Assembly (NCBI RefSeq): GCF_030689645.1
Contig: NZ_JAUYFU010000110.1
Span: 47,504-111,503 of the forward strand
DNA length: 64,000 nucleotides
Source of the DNA: Humidesulfovibrio sp.
Lineage (GTDB): Bacteria > Desulfobacterota > Desulfovibrionia > Desulfovibrionales > Desulfovibrionaceae
Direction: 5' to 3'
The stretch's first letter is position 1. The number at the start of each line of letters is the position of its first letter. Position numbers and translations under genes: made by a program. Below are positions 20,969-29,352 of the stretch, one piece after another. The notes beneath the pieces are model-generated. The model saw only the letters and a list, made by a program, of their open reading frames with translations. It searched no databases and had not been told where the DNA came from.

Positions 20969-21190
20969 TTAGGCCTCCTCAACGGCTTTGACCTGGGGAA
21001 CTTCTTTCAGGACGATGCGCTCCACGCCGTTTCTCAGGGTCATCTTGGACATTGGGCAGGTTTTGCAACGGCCCGTAAGCCGCACCTTGACGATGCCGTT
21101 GGCCGTAATCTCCACAAGCTCCACGTCGCCGCCATCGGCCTGCAACATGGGCCGAACCTTGGCCAGGGCGGCTTCCACCTTCTCGCGCAT
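20969..21190 (-). CDS. NifU C-terminal-domain (Nfu-type) iron-sulfur carrier
   Basis: 73 residues, a stand-alone NifU C-terminal domain. The opening (MREKVEAALAKVRPMLQADG) and the cluster-binding pair CKTCPMS (CxxC, about residues 43-46) are intact. Such proteins carry a [4Fe-4S] cluster across a dimer and hand it to apoproteins. It lies three bases upstream of gltX, so the two are probably cotranscribed. A longer overlapping frame in another phase is a shadow. Confidence 0.93.
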   Translation of the reverse strand: MREKVEAALAKVRPMLQADGGDVELVEITANGIVKVRLTGRCKTCPMSKMTLRNGVERIVLKEVPQVKAVEEA

Positions 21191-21329
21191 TGGTGTCCTC
21201 CAAAGAAATAAGCCCGCTGAACAATGCCGCCAGAATGGGCGGAAAACGGGCGGAAAATCTGGGCGCAGAACTACGGCCTTTGGCCTGGGCTGTCAACGAA
21301 GCGGCCAGGCTGTTGACTGTGCTTCGTCT

Positions 21330-21357
21330 GTCAGGTTAGGCATATGCCAACACTGAC
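21330..21357 (+). promoter_or_regulatory. 28-base palindromic operator candidate upstream of tupA
   Basis: The sequence is symmetric: outer arms GTCAG and CTGAC flank a perfect ten-base core GGCATATGCC. It sits 24 bases before the tupA start and just after a -35-like TTGACT (21313-21318), a position suited to repression. A second, longer-spaced repeat (CAGGTTA / TTAACCTG) overlaps it. Tungstate-responsive regulators are known for tup genes in sulfate reducers; I cannot confirm that this is their motif. Confidence 0.55.
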
Positions 21358-21380
21358 ATACTTAACCTGGAGGAAAAAAC

Positions 21381-22238
21381 ATGCGCAAACTGTTGCTTGC
21401 TTTGGCGGCGGTGCTGTTGCTCGCCGCACCAGTTTTTGCGGAGATGAAGCCGGTCAAGGTCACGGAGTCCTACGGCAAGGGCAATAACGTGTTCAGTCTG
21501 GCGACCGGCAGCCCTGGCGAACTGGGGTTGTTGCGGGAACTGGGCGAGGCTTTCGGAAAAAAACATGATGTGCGGCTCGACTGGGTCAAGGCCGGAAGCG
21601 GCGAGTCCTTGGAATACCTCAAGGGCAAGCAGGTGGACATGATCATGGTCCACGCGCCTGCCGCTGAAAAGAAGGCCGTGGCCGAGGGCTGGGCCAGCGG
21701 GCGCACCCTCATCGGCTCCAACGAGTTCTTTGTCGTCGGACCCGCATCCGACCCGGCGCACATCGCCCATGCCAAGACCGCCGCCGAGGCCTACCAGAAG
21801 ATCGCTGCGGCCCGCGCCACGTTCTTCTCCCGCGGCGACGACTCCGGCACGCACCGCAAGGAAATGAGTATATGGAAGATGGCAAATGTTCAGCCCTCAG
21901 GCGACTGGTACAATGTCACCAAGGCTTTCATGACCGCAACACTCAAGCGCGCCAATGACGAGGGTGGCTACTTCATGACCGATTCCAGCACTTGGGCGTC
22001 GGAGAAGAAGTCGTTGCCCGGCCTCAAGATCCTGTTCAAGGGCGACAAGTACCTGGTGAACACCTACCACGCCCTGGCCGCCCCCGCCGGAACAACGGCC
22101 GGAGCCAAGACCGCGCAGGCCTTCATCGATTTCGTTGCCTCCGACGCCGGGCAGGAGATCTTCCGCAGCTACGGTAAGAAGACCATCGGCGAGGCGCTGT
22201 ACGACGACGCCAAGTATGCCAAGCAGTACGACGACTAG
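21381..22238 (+). CDS. tupA: Tungstate ABC transporter substrate-binding protein
   Basis: 285 residues with a Sec signal peptide ending near PVFAE. The body matches TupA: LATGSPGELGLLRELG, VDMIMVHAPAAEKKAV, the oxyanion-binding segment FFSRGDDSGTHRKE and YFMTDSSTW. TupA binds tungstate with high affinity for tungsten enzymes such as formate dehydrogenases. The permease and ATPase genes (tupB, tupC) do not follow here, so they must be elsewhere, or tupA stands alone. The start follows GGAGG with good spacing. A palindromic operator candidate lies directly upstream. Confidence 0.93.
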   Translation: MRKLLLALAAVLLLAAPVFAEMKPVKVTESYGKGNNVFSLATGSPGELGLLRELGEAFGKKHDVRLDWVKAGSGESLEYLKGKQVDMIMVHAPAAEKKAVAEGWASGRTLIGSNEFFVVGPASDPAHIAHAKTAAEAYQKIAAARATFFSRGDDSGTHRKEMSIWKMANVQPSGDWYNVTKAFMTATLKRANDEGGYFMTDSSTWASEKKSLPGLKILFKGDKYLVNTYHALAAPAGTTAGAKTAQAFIDFVASDAGQEIFRSYGKKTIGEALYDDAKYAKQYDD

Positions 22239-22400
22239 AGCAAGAGGAGGGCTGCTTTTCGACCGCCCTGGCCTTGAATCCTCTTCGAATGAGAAATGAA
22301 GGTCCGGCGTCAGCCCTGAGCAAAGCGGTTTTGCGCCAAGCTTGCGGCTGATTCCGGGCCTTCGCTGTTGTGATTTCTTCAGGGCGTTTCTGTGGGCTGA

Positions 22401-23062
22401 TTAGTCCCAGGGCGCGCGCGGCTTCGCCGTCCCTGCGAGCAAATCCTCGAGATGGTGCGGCGTTATTCCGTTAAGTTTATGGTATTTCTCATCATAGATG
22501 GCGCGAACGAGTGCTTGAACAAGGTCTGGGCCGGCGTCTTGCCCTGGCTCGCATGGGCGGAACAGAAGGTTCATGGGCCAGGAGCAATGCCGTCCAGGGC
22601 TGGCTGGCGGTAATCACCGCTGACAACACAGCCGCCATGGCGGCGGAAGAACGCGAGCCGTTTTTCCCTGAGGATTCTGTCCGGCCCGGAGGCGGCGTCT
22701 TCCGTCCGCTCCGCCTCCCAGACCATGCCCAGACTGCCGGGCGCCAGCGTTGCGCCTTTTTCGTGGGCAAACTCCAGCAACTTTCCGCCAGCCCCCCGGC
22801 CTCTCAGTTCAGGGTCGACGGCAAGGTACACGAGGAACACGGCGGGGATCTTGGGAAGAATGTGCGTTGTGGCCATGGCCACGGTGTTTCCATCCAGAAC
22901 GGTGCGGAAAGCCATGCCCGCGTTGAGGCGGACGGACTTTTCAATAACTTCGCGCGGCTCTTTTTCGGAAGCTGAAAAGCTGCGCTCATAGATCTCCCAG
23001 AAACGTACGTCTCTGGAGAGCGCTCTTTCGTCGAGTTGTTCGTGGCGCAACTGGCCGTCCAT
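22401..23062 (-). pseudogene. GNAT acetyltransferase, frameshifted
   Basis: Residues from the ATG at 23062 encode a GNAT domain (FLVYLAVDPELRGRGAGGKL is the acetyl-CoA-binding motif region). That frame ends at a TGA (22573-22571) after DYRQPALDGIAPGP. A shift of one base at this point opens a 57-codon frame (MNLLFRPCEPGQDAGPDLVQ... ending at TAA 22403-22401) that reads naturally as the missing C-terminus, including LVRAIYDEKYHKLNG. The coding-like character of the second frame points to a one-base loss or a sequencing error. The ribosome site before 23062 is weak. Confidence 0.7.
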
Positions 23063-23150
23063 TTCATTTCTGCCCACGCCGTGCAGTCGGGGTTTCGTTT
23101 GGGTCACGCCAGGGGGAGCGCTCCCCCTGGTCGTCGGATGCTCTCGTGTT

Positions 23151-23525
23151 CTAGTGGCCGTGGCCGCACTGGTGCCCGGCGCCGTGCTCCAGGCAGATGA
23201 CCTTGCTGTCCTTGAGGGTGCCGTCAATCCAGGCCTGCACGGCCTCGGCCACATCGCCCTTGGCGCCGCGGAACACCTTGATGCCGGCCTGGTCCAGGCG
23301 CATCACCGCGCCCTCGCCCATGTTGCCGGCAACAAGCACCTTCACGCCCATCTCCACCAGGGTGGGGATGAGGTTGGATTTGCAGCCGCAGGCCGGGGGC
23401 GGGGTGAAGCGCTCCTGGCCCACAACGGCCTTGTCGTCGTCAAGGGAATAGATGGTGAAGGATTCGCAGTGGCCGAAATGTTCGTCCACCAGTCCGGCGC
23501 GTGTGGGAACTGCAAGCTTGAGCAT
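23151..23525 (-). CDS. NifX/NafY-type dinitrogenase iron-molybdenum cofactor family protein
   Basis: 124 residues with the Nitro_FeMo-Co fold: LAVPTRAGLVDEHFGHCESF at the start and VLVAGNMGEGAVMRLDQAGI later. The C-terminus is His/Cys rich (HGAGHQCGHGH) and there is a CGCK motif, suggesting metal or cluster binding. Such stand-alone proteins are common in sulfate reducers and archaea outside nitrogen fixation, and probably carry metal clusters. It follows the DUF134 gene by 18 bases on the same strand, a common pairing. Confidence 0.9.
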   Translation of the reverse strand: MLKLAVPTRAGLVDEHFGHCESFTIYSLDDDKAVVGQERFTPPPACGCKSNLIPTLVEMGVKVLVAGNMGEGAVMRLDQAGIKVFRGAKGDVAEAVQAWIDGTLKDSKVICLEHGAGHQCGHGH

Positions 23526-23543
23526 GACGTTCTCCGTTTGGAA

Positions 23544-24020
23544 TCAGGGTTGATCGTTCGGGGAGGCATGGCCGCAGGGGGAACCGGTCCCGGTGCAGCC
23601 TTTACGGTGAAAATTGTCTGTCCTGCATGCCGGGCAGGCGTCGGGCCTGCCGGTGCCGAAGGGTTCGTTCCAGCCGTGACCGCAGGCGCAGCAGATGAAT
23701 TCGCGCACCTGCGGGGCGCAGGAAAGCTCGGCGGCCTCGGCTTCAGTCACCTCAATGCGCAGAACGCAGCCGAGAACCAGGGCCCGCGCCACCTTGCCAC
23801 GGGCCTGGGCGATGGCCCGGCCAAAGGTCTGACGCGAAACGCCCATTCGCCTGGCCGCCTCCTCCTGGTACAGGCCCTCATGGTCCGCCAGGCGGATGGC
23901 CTCGTACTCTTCAAGACTCAGGGTCACCTCCTCCAGGGTAGAGGCGGGCAGGCCAGCGGGCTTGAAGGTCTTGGCAGCCGGGCTTCCGGCGATGCGTCGG
24001 CAGCAGCGTGGTCGTGGCAT
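23544..24020 (-). CDS. DUF134 family DNA-binding protein with C-terminal zinc-ribbon-like region
   Basis: 158 residues from the ATG at 24020, which follows GGAGG. The opening MPRPRCCRRIAG is the DUF134 signature. A helix-turn-helix is visible (EEYEAIRLADHEGLYQEEAA, then RMGVSRQTFGRAIAQARGKV). The tail has cysteine pairs (CCACG, CPAC) and a CxxH-rich end likely to bind metal. I infer a regulator of its own operon with the NifX-like gene. Its upstream region carries a GCATATGC palindrome similar to the core of the tupA operator. Confidence 0.9.
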   Translation of the reverse strand: MPRPRCCRRIAGSPAAKTFKPAGLPASTLEEVTLSLEEYEAIRLADHEGLYQEEAARRMGVSRQTFGRAIAQARGKVARALVLGCVLRIEVTEAEAAELSCAPQVREFICCACGHGWNEPFGTGRPDACPACRTDNFHRKGCTGTGSPCGHASPNDQP

Positions 24021-24047
24021 TTGTTCCTCCGTGAGATGCAAGTTATG

Positions 24048-24057
24048 GGCATATGCT
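24048..24057. promoter_or_regulatory. GCATATGC palindrome in the DUF134 promoter region
   Basis: GGCATATGCT between a leftward -35-like TTGACG (about 24067-24062) and the DUF134 start. It shares nine of ten bases with the core of the palindrome before tupA, with similar GTTA and AAC-type flanks at slightly different distances. It is a candidate operator only; an eight-base palindrome can occur by chance. Confidence 0.3.
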
Positions 24058-24252
24058 CAAAACGTCAAGGGGTATGGGGCAAATGATTTTCAGGATCCGG
24101 ATTTGCTGTCGGGCGGTCCAGGCCGCAGCTACCTGATGCGGCAGCGAGCGACACGACCTTCGGGGCTTGCGAAGACTTTCGCGGCCCGTTACCATCGGGG
24201 CTGAACTGCTTGCATGTGCTTCCCGCACCCGCAGAAATCCCAGGGAGACCCC

Positions 24253-25155
24253 ATGGCCGCAGCCTTAATGTTGAGCAAGAACGTCCGCATCGGCTGGGTT
24301 GGCACCGGCGTCATGGGCCTTTCCATGTGCGGGCACCTCATGGCCGCAGGGCACCTGGCCACTGTGTTTAACCGCACCAAGGCCAAGGCGCAGCCCCTGC
24401 TGGACAAGGGCGCTGACTGGGCGGACAGCCCCCGCGCCGTGGCCGAGGCTTCTGACGTGGTGTTCACCATCGTGGGTTACCCGGCGGACGTGCGCAGCGT
24501 GTATCTGGAGCCGGACGGCGTGCTGGCGGGCCTCAAGCCCGGCGCAATCGCTGTGGACATGACCACAACCAGCCCCAGTCTGGCCGTGGAGATTTTCGAG
24601 TCCGCGCAACAAAGAGGCGCGCATGCCCTGGACGCCCCGGTTTCCGGCGGCGACGTGGGCGCGAAGAACGCGGCCCTGTCCATCATGGTGGGTGGCGAGG
24701 CGGAGGTTTTTGAGGCAGTGCGTCCGCTGTTCGAGCGCATGGGGCGCATCATCCAGCATCAGGGCGGCGCCGGGGCAGGGCAGCACACCAAGATGTGCAA
24801 CCAGATAGTCATCGCCGGGAGCATGATCGGCGTGTGCGAGAGCCTGCTTTACGCCACCCGCGCCGGGCTGGACCCGCAGGTGATGCTCCAGTCCATCTCC
24901 AAGGGCGCGGCGGGTTGCTGGAGCCTGGAGAACCTGGCCCCGCGCATCCTCAAGGGCGATTTTGCGCCCGGATTCATGATCGACCATTTCGTGAAGGATA
25001 TGGGCATTGCGTTGGAGGAGTCGCGGCGCATGGGGCTCAAATTGCCCGGCCTTGAGCTGGTCAGCGGCCTGTACGCCGGGGCGGCCAAGGAAGGCTACGG
25101 GCGCGAGGGCACCCAGGCTTTGTTTCTGGCCTTGAAGCGTTTGGCGGAAGCCTAG
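24253..25155 (+). CDS. NAD(P)-dependent beta-hydroxyacid dehydrogenase (3-hydroxyisobutyrate dehydrogenase family)
   Basis: 300 residues from the ATG at 24253, which follows GGGAG. The Rossmann motif is IGWVGTGVMGLSMCGHLMAA. The family substrate motif (DAPVSGGDVGAKNAALSIMV) and the catalytic lysine segment GAGQHTKMCNQIVI are present. Relatives reduce or oxidise small beta-hydroxyacids such as tartronate semialdehyde, glyoxylate, succinic semialdehyde or 3-hydroxyisobutyrate; the substrate cannot be assigned. Monocistronic, ended by a strong terminator. Confidence 0.9.
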   Translation: MAAALMLSKNVRIGWVGTGVMGLSMCGHLMAAGHLATVFNRTKAKAQPLLDKGADWADSPRAVAEASDVVFTIVGYPADVRSVYLEPDGVLAGLKPGAIAVDMTTTSPSLAVEIFESAQQRGAHALDAPVSGGDVGAKNAALSIMVGGEAEVFEAVRPLFERMGRIIQHQGGAGAGQHTKMCNQIVIAGSMIGVCESLLYATRAGLDPQVMLQSISKGAAGCWSLENLAPRILKGDFAPGFMIDHFVKDMGIALEESRRMGLKLPGLELVSGLYAGAAKEGYGREGTQALFLALKRLAEA

Positions 25156-25170
25156 TATTTTTTTGTCTGA

Positions 25171-25209
25171 AAGGGGGGGGCGCAGCGGCGACGCTTGCGC
25201 CCCCTTTTT
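25171..25209 (+). terminator. Intrinsic terminator of the dehydrogenase gene
   Basis: A GC-rich stem GGGGGCGCA / TGCGCCCCC with an eleven-base loop and a five-T tail, 15 bases after the stop. The opposite strand also has an A/T-run, so it may serve the convergent carbonic anhydrase gene too. Confidence 0.85.
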
Positions 25210-25226
25210 CCTTGTGTGCGGCGCTG

Positions 25227-25880
25227 CTACTTTTTGGGGGTGACGCAGCGGGCCACCAGGGGCTCGAAGGTGCCGGTCTCCGGCAGGTAGCTCAAGAGTT
25301 CGCCCTTCTGCATGTCGAAGTACCAGCCGTGCAGGTACACGCGATTCTGCATCACCCGTTCCCACAGCCAGGGAAAAGTCAGCAGGTTCTCAAGGGAGAC
25401 CAGCACGGAAGCCTGCTCGCAGGCGCGCTGCCGCACATGATCTTCCTGGTCCGGAAGCTGGGCCGACACCTCGGCGAAGGCGGCTTCGGCGATCTTGACC
25501 CAGGGCGCGATGAATTCGCCAAGCTCTTCGCGGTTCGGGGTCATAAGCGCCTGGATGCCCCCGCAGCAAGAGTGCCCGAGAACAATGACGTGCTCCACCT
25601 CCAGCACCCGCACCGCGTATTCCAGCGCCGCGCTGACGCCGTGGAGGCCGGGGGCTTTTTCATAGGGGGGCACAAGGTTGGCGACGTTGCGCACCACGAA
25701 CATGTCGCCGGGCTCGCAGCCGGTCAAAAGCGCTGGGTCCACGCGGGAATCGGAGCAGGCGATGACTAGGGCTTTGGGTTTCTGCGCTTGGTTCAAGTCG
25801 TTGAAAAGCTCATTGTCGCCGCAGAAATAGGTGCGTTGGAAAATCTTGAAGCCGGAGAGAAAGCTGGCGATATCCGTCAT
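25227..25880 (-). CDS. Beta-class carbonic anhydrase
   Basis: 217 residues from the ATG at 25880; GGAG lies ten bases upstream. It hydrates CO2 reversibly to bicarbonate. The zinc ligands and catalytic dyad of the beta class are visible: ACSDSRVDP (Cys42, Asp44 and Arg46) and GHSCCGGIQAL (His103, Cys106). The segment RNVANLVPPYE is also diagnostic. A longer frame to 25955 has no ribosome site. Monocistronic; useful to an anaerobe for CO2/bicarbonate supply. Confidence 0.95.
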   Translation of the reverse strand: MTDIASFLSGFKIFQRTYFCGDNELFNDLNQAQKPKALVIACSDSRVDPALLTGCEPGDMFVVRNVANLVPPYEKAPGLHGVSAALEYAVRVLEVEHVIVLGHSCCGGIQALMTPNREELGEFIAPWVKIAEAAFAEVSAQLPDQEDHVRQRACEQASVLVSLENLLTFPWLWERVMQNRVYLHGWYFDMQKGELLSYLPETGTFEPLVARCVTPKK

Positions 25881-25972
25881 TGGTGCGTGTCTCCGTGGGC
25901 GTTTCATCGGGTTTTTTACTGTTGGAAGTGTACGTGAAAGCGGATCATATTTCAAGGGAGGGGCCCAGGGTG

Positions 25973-26009
25973 AAAAAAGGCGGCCCCCCCAGTCATGGAG
26001 GAGCCGCCT
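25973..26009 (-). terminator. Terminator of the chemoreceptor gene
   Basis: Read on the minus strand, AGGCGGC pairs with GCCGCCT across a 19-base loop and is followed by a T-run, about 62 bases after the chemoreceptor stop. Confidence 0.75.
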
Positions 26010-26070
26010 GGCTGTTGATGCGTTGGCGCTTGTCGACAGAACGCTCTTAAGTCGGAGCGGCCGCTTTTCG

Positions 26071-28179
26071 CTAGCCGGACTGCCCGGCCTCTTCCCGCAG
26101 CTGGCGGATCAGCGAATTCAGGATCTGGGCCTGGCGCGCCAGCTCGTCAACGGCCTTGGCCGCCTCGTTCATGGCTTGCGAGGTCTCGTTGGCGATGGAG
26201 CTCACCTGTTCGATGGAGCGGCTGATCTCCTCGCTGGCGGCGGACTGCTCCTCGCTGGCGGTGGCGATGGACCGCACCTGGTCCGAGGCCGCGTCCACCA
26301 GGTGCACGATCTCCTTGAGGGCCTGCCCAGACTCCTCGGCAAGGCCCGTGGCCTCGGTGATGAGCTTGACGGACTTGTCCACGCCCTCGACATTGGCGCG
26401 GGTGCCGTGCTGTATGGCGCCGATGGCGTCGCCCACTTCCTTTGTGGCGGTCATGGTCTTTTCCGCCAGCTTGCGCACCTCGTCGGCCACCACCGCGAAG
26501 CCCCGGCCCGCATCGCCTGCGCGCGCGGCCTCGATGGCGGCGTTCAGCGCCAGCAGGTTGGTCTGGTCGGCGATGTCGCTGATGACGTTCATGATCTGGC
26601 CGATGTCCTCGGCCTGCTTGCCCAGGGTGCCCATGTCGGACTTGAGCTTGGCGGTCTGCTGCTGCACTTGGTTCATGCCCGTCATGGCCTTGTTCACCAC
26701 GTCAGCGCCGCTCTGGGCCTTCTTGCGGGCCCCGTCGGAGGTTTCCGCAGCCTGGCCGGCGTTCTTGGCCACCTCAAGCACGGTGGCGTTCATCTCCTCC
26801 ATGGCCGTGGCCGTTTCGGTGATGCGCGATGCCTGGCGATCCGCGCCCCGGCTGGATTCGCCGATCTGAGCGGAGAGCTGGGCCGAGGCTGAGGACACGA
26901 TGCTCACGATGGCCTCAAGCTTCTCTGCAGCGGTGAGCATGCCCTCGCTCTTGGCGCGTTCTGCGTTCTTGCGGGCCTCGTCGGCTTCGGCCTTGGACAC
27001 CTCGGCCGCGTGGGCCTTGTCTTCGGCTTCCTGGGTCTTGACGTGGATGTCCTTGATGTTCTGTTCAAGCACTCCGGCGGTTGTGTTCAGGGCGTTGTAG
27101 ATGGCCCCGATCTCGTCCTGGCGGTTGTGCTTGATGCGGTGGTCGTACACGCCCTTGGCGATGTCGTTCACAAAAGCGGACACGGCGTTCAGGGGCTTCA
27201 GGATGAAGTTGTTGCTCACCAGCCAAACGGCCAGCGCCATGACGAGGAGACTGATGATGCCCACGAAGGTCAGCAGGTACAGGGTCTTCACCACCGGGGC
27301 GTTGATCTCGGCTTCTTGGATGAAGCCCATGAGCTTCCACTTGGTCTTGGGCGAGGTGTAGACGACGCCGAGATGCTTTTTGCCGTCGATGACGAAGCTC
27401 TCGCTGCCGGACTCCATCTTGAACAGGGTGTTCAGGTGCTTGGACTCCAGTTCGGCCACCTTCTTGAAGTTGTAGGCCTCGTGCTTGGGCTCGGCCATGA
27501 TGACGCCGTCGTCCTGCACAAGGACGAGATAGCCGGTTTCGCCCAGCTTCACGGACTTGATGAGCCCGGTGAGCTTCTTCAGGGAGATGTCGATGCCCAT
27601 GACGCCGATGACCTTGCCGTCGCGCACGACGGTGCGTGCTGCGCTGGTCACTGCCTCGCCCGTGGTGGACATGTAGGCCTTGGAGAGCATGGCCTTGTCG
27701 GTCAGGGGCTTGGCTTCCGTATACCAGGGGCGCTTGCGCGGGTCGTACCCGGCGGGCATGTCGGAGTCCTCAAGGGCGCTGACGAAGGCGCCGTTCTCGC
27801 TGCCCAGGAAGACCTCAACGTAAGCCGGGTGGGTGTTTTGCACCGAGGAGAAGAAGTCCACGAGTTTGCGGCCCATGGCGTCGCCTGCGTCCACCTTGGC
27901 CTTGCGCTTTTCGGTGCCGCCCACGTGGGTGGTGGTCACCTCGTCCATGCGCATGGCCAGTGGGTTCTTGGCCAGCATGTCGGCGTTCATCAGGCTCTCG
28001 TCCAGGAAAAGAGTGATGGCGTAGTCCACCTGGCCCATTTCGCTCTTGGCTGCTCGCACGTAGGACTCGTGTGATTGTTGGCTGAAGCTGTACGCCACGA
28101 TCGCCAGAATGCCGGCGAGGATGACGGCGATGACTGAGACGAGGCCAAGAATAAGACGGGTTTTGATGGAACGGGGCAT
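26071..28179 (-). CDS. Methyl-accepting chemotaxis protein with dCache sensor
   Basis: 702 residues from the ATG at 28179, with AGGAGG upstream. Order: helix 1 (about 10-32), periplasmic dCache domain (about 35-285; the Cache motif [15 protein letters not shown] is clear), helix 2 (about 290-315), HAMP (about 315-370), coiled coil, and the signalling domain. The highly conserved hairpin tip reads [20 protein letters not shown] followed by [20 protein letters not shown]. It would direct flagellar or other taxis through CheA. dCache receptors commonly bind amino acids, amines or carboxylates; the ligand is not predictable. No che genes are adjacent. Confidence 0.96.
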   Translation of the reverse strand: MPRSIKTRLILGLVSVIAVILAGILAIVAYSFSQQSHESYVRAAKSEMGQVDYAITLFLDESLMNADMLAKNPLAMRMDEVTTTHVGGTEKRKAKVDAGDAMGRKLVDFFSSVQNTHPAYVEVFLGSENGAFVSALEDSDMPAGYDPRKRPWYTEAKPLTDKAMLSKAYMSTTGEAVTSAARTVVRDGKVIGVMGIDISLKKLTGLIKSVKLGETGYLVLVQDDGVIMAEPKHEAYNFKKVAELESKHLNTLFKMESGSESFVIDGKKHLGVVYTSPKTKWKLMGFIQEAEINAPVVKTLYLLTFVGIISLLVMALAVWLVSNNFILKPLNAVSAFVNDIAKGVYDHRIKHNRQDEIGAIYNALNTTAGVLEQNIKDIHVKTQEAEDKAHAAEVSKAEADEARKNAERAKSEGMLTAAEKLEAIVSIVSSASAQLSAQIGESSRGADRQASRITETATAMEEMNATVLEVAKNAGQAAETSDGARKKAQSGADVVNKAMTGMNQVQQQTAKLKSDMGTLGKQAEDIGQIMNVISDIADQTNLLALNAAIEAARAGDAGRGFAVVADEVRKLAEKTMTATKEVGDAIGAIQHGTRANVEGVDKSVKLITEATGLAEESGQALKEIVHLVDAASDQVRSIATASEEQSAASEEISRSIEQVSSIANETSQAMNEAAKAVDELARQAQILNSLIRQLREEAGQSG

Positions 28180-28498
28180 AAGGCCTCCTGTCCGGGTTGG
28201 TATTTCCACTGTTGCGGCCTGGGGGGAGCACGCTCTTTATGTCATCGTCGCATTCTTGCAAATGCAATAGGTGCTGGTTCGACACCTTGCTACGCTAGCA
28301 CAGCCTATGAAATCTTGGCAAGCGCATCACGCCGACACGCCATAACTGTGAGAGACGAATGGGCGTATTGCTATGATTCTATGGATGATTTTGAGATGGC
28401 AGCGCGTGTTTCGAGGCGCTTTGCGTCCAGATGATGGGGTGCCCGCGTTGGGCAATATGGCGGCGGTGAGCGCCCGGAGCGCCGGGCGGGGAGAGGCG
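28180..28498. other. Intergenic region upstream of the chemoreceptor
   Basis: About 320 bases between the chemoreceptor start and the end of the HATPase gene, both on the minus strand. A GC-rich hairpin lies near 28470-28487 (CGCCCGG / CCGGGCG) just past the HATPase stop; it lacks a T-run. No gene seen. Confidence 0.4.
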
Positions 28499-28987
28499 CT
28501 AGTCTTCCGTCGTGGGGGGGAATCGCAGGGTCAGCACGTTGGCCTGGCCCTGCCGCGCATAGGCGGGCTGGCTCATGGTGCGGATGAGGAAGAGCCCCAT
28601 GCCGCCCAGGGCGCGGTGCTCCAGGTCGGCCTCCAGGTTGGATTCCAGCCTGGACAGCAGGTCGTCGTCCTGGTCGGCTGGCGCGTCATCTGATGGTTGC
28701 GCCGCCTGGGTGGCTCCAACGGGGTCGAAGGCAGCGCCCCAGTCCGTGAGCACCAGGCGGAACACCCCGTCGGCGTCCGGCCCGCAGGCCAGCTCGATTT
28801 GGTGGGCCACGTCTGGGCCCATGCCGCTGTAGGCATGGCGGATGACGTTTATCAGCGCCTCCTCCAGCACCAGCTCCACGCGCTGCTGCGCCGCCAGGTC
28901 GAGCCCGGCGCACGTCGCCCCGTCCAGCGCAAACTGGCGAAACTGCGGGAGGCTGTCCTCCGAGGCGGGCAGGCGCAAGAGGCTCAT
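28499..28987 (-). CDS. RsbW-like HATPase anti-sigma/serine kinase
   Basis: 162 residues of the HATPase_c_2 type. The N-box is ELVLEEALINVIRHAYSG and the G2 box GGMGLFLIRTM. A 40-residue acidic insert (QPSDDAPADQDDD) separates them, unusual for the family. It should bind ATP and phosphorylate the STAS protein encoded eight bases upstream, the partner switch that frees or traps a sigma factor or other target. No sigma factor gene is adjacent. Last gene of the operon with the NMT1-type binding protein and PP2C sensor. Confidence 0.88.
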   Translation of the reverse strand: MSLLRLPASEDSLPQFRQFALDGATCAGLDLAAQQRVELVLEEALINVIRHAYSGMGPDVAHQIELACGPDADGVFRLVLTDWGAAFDPVGATQAAQPSDDAPADQDDDLLSRLESNLEADLEHRALGGMGLFLIRTMSQPAYARQGQANVLTLRFPPTTED

Positions 28988-28995
28988 TTTAAGCC

Positions 28996-29328
28996 TTAGG
29001 AGCGGGCCAGGGCTTCCTGGCGCGAGGGGAAGGTGGGGAAAAGCTTGCTGAAGCCGGACACGGCGAAGACTTCGGCCACGATGCCGCCCATGGCGCAGAA
29101 GGCCATGTCGCCCCCAGCACCCTTGAGCTTTTTGGCGGCGGAGAGAATGCTGCGCAGACCCGCGCTGCTGATGTACTCAAGCTTGCTCAGGTCCACCACC
29201 AGGCGCTTGTCCCCGGCTTCCAGACAGCCCAGGCAATGGGCCTCGAACTGGGAGGAGGTGGCGGCGTCCATGCGGCCCTCAACCTCAAGCACGAGGAAAA
29301 CGCCTTCTTTGTTCTGCGTGAACTGCAT
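28996..29328 (-). CDS. STAS-domain anti-anti-sigma factor (RsbV-like)
   Basis: 110 residues from the ATG at 29328, which follows AAGGAG; a TTG two codons upstream is not needed. The STAS domain shows VLEVEGRMDAATSSQFE and the phosphorylation loop KLEYISSAGLRSIL with the conserved serine. In the partner switch it is phosphorylated by the neighbouring HATPase and dephosphorylated by the PP2C protein encoded just upstream. Confidence 0.93.
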   Translation of the reverse strand: MQFTQNKEGVFLVLEVEGRMDAATSSQFEAHCLGCLEAGDKRLVVDLSKLEYISSAGLRSILSAAKKLKGAGGDMAFCAMGGIVAEVFAVSGFSKLFPTFPSRQEALARS

Positions 29329-29352
29329 GGTCAACTCCTTAGGCGGGCCGGT

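Noticed and set aside
19529..21211. A 560-codon plus-strand ORF antisense to gltX and the Nfu-like gene
   Set aside because: GltX on the other strand has all catalytic motifs. The long opposite frame is a by-product of high GC at third codon positions.
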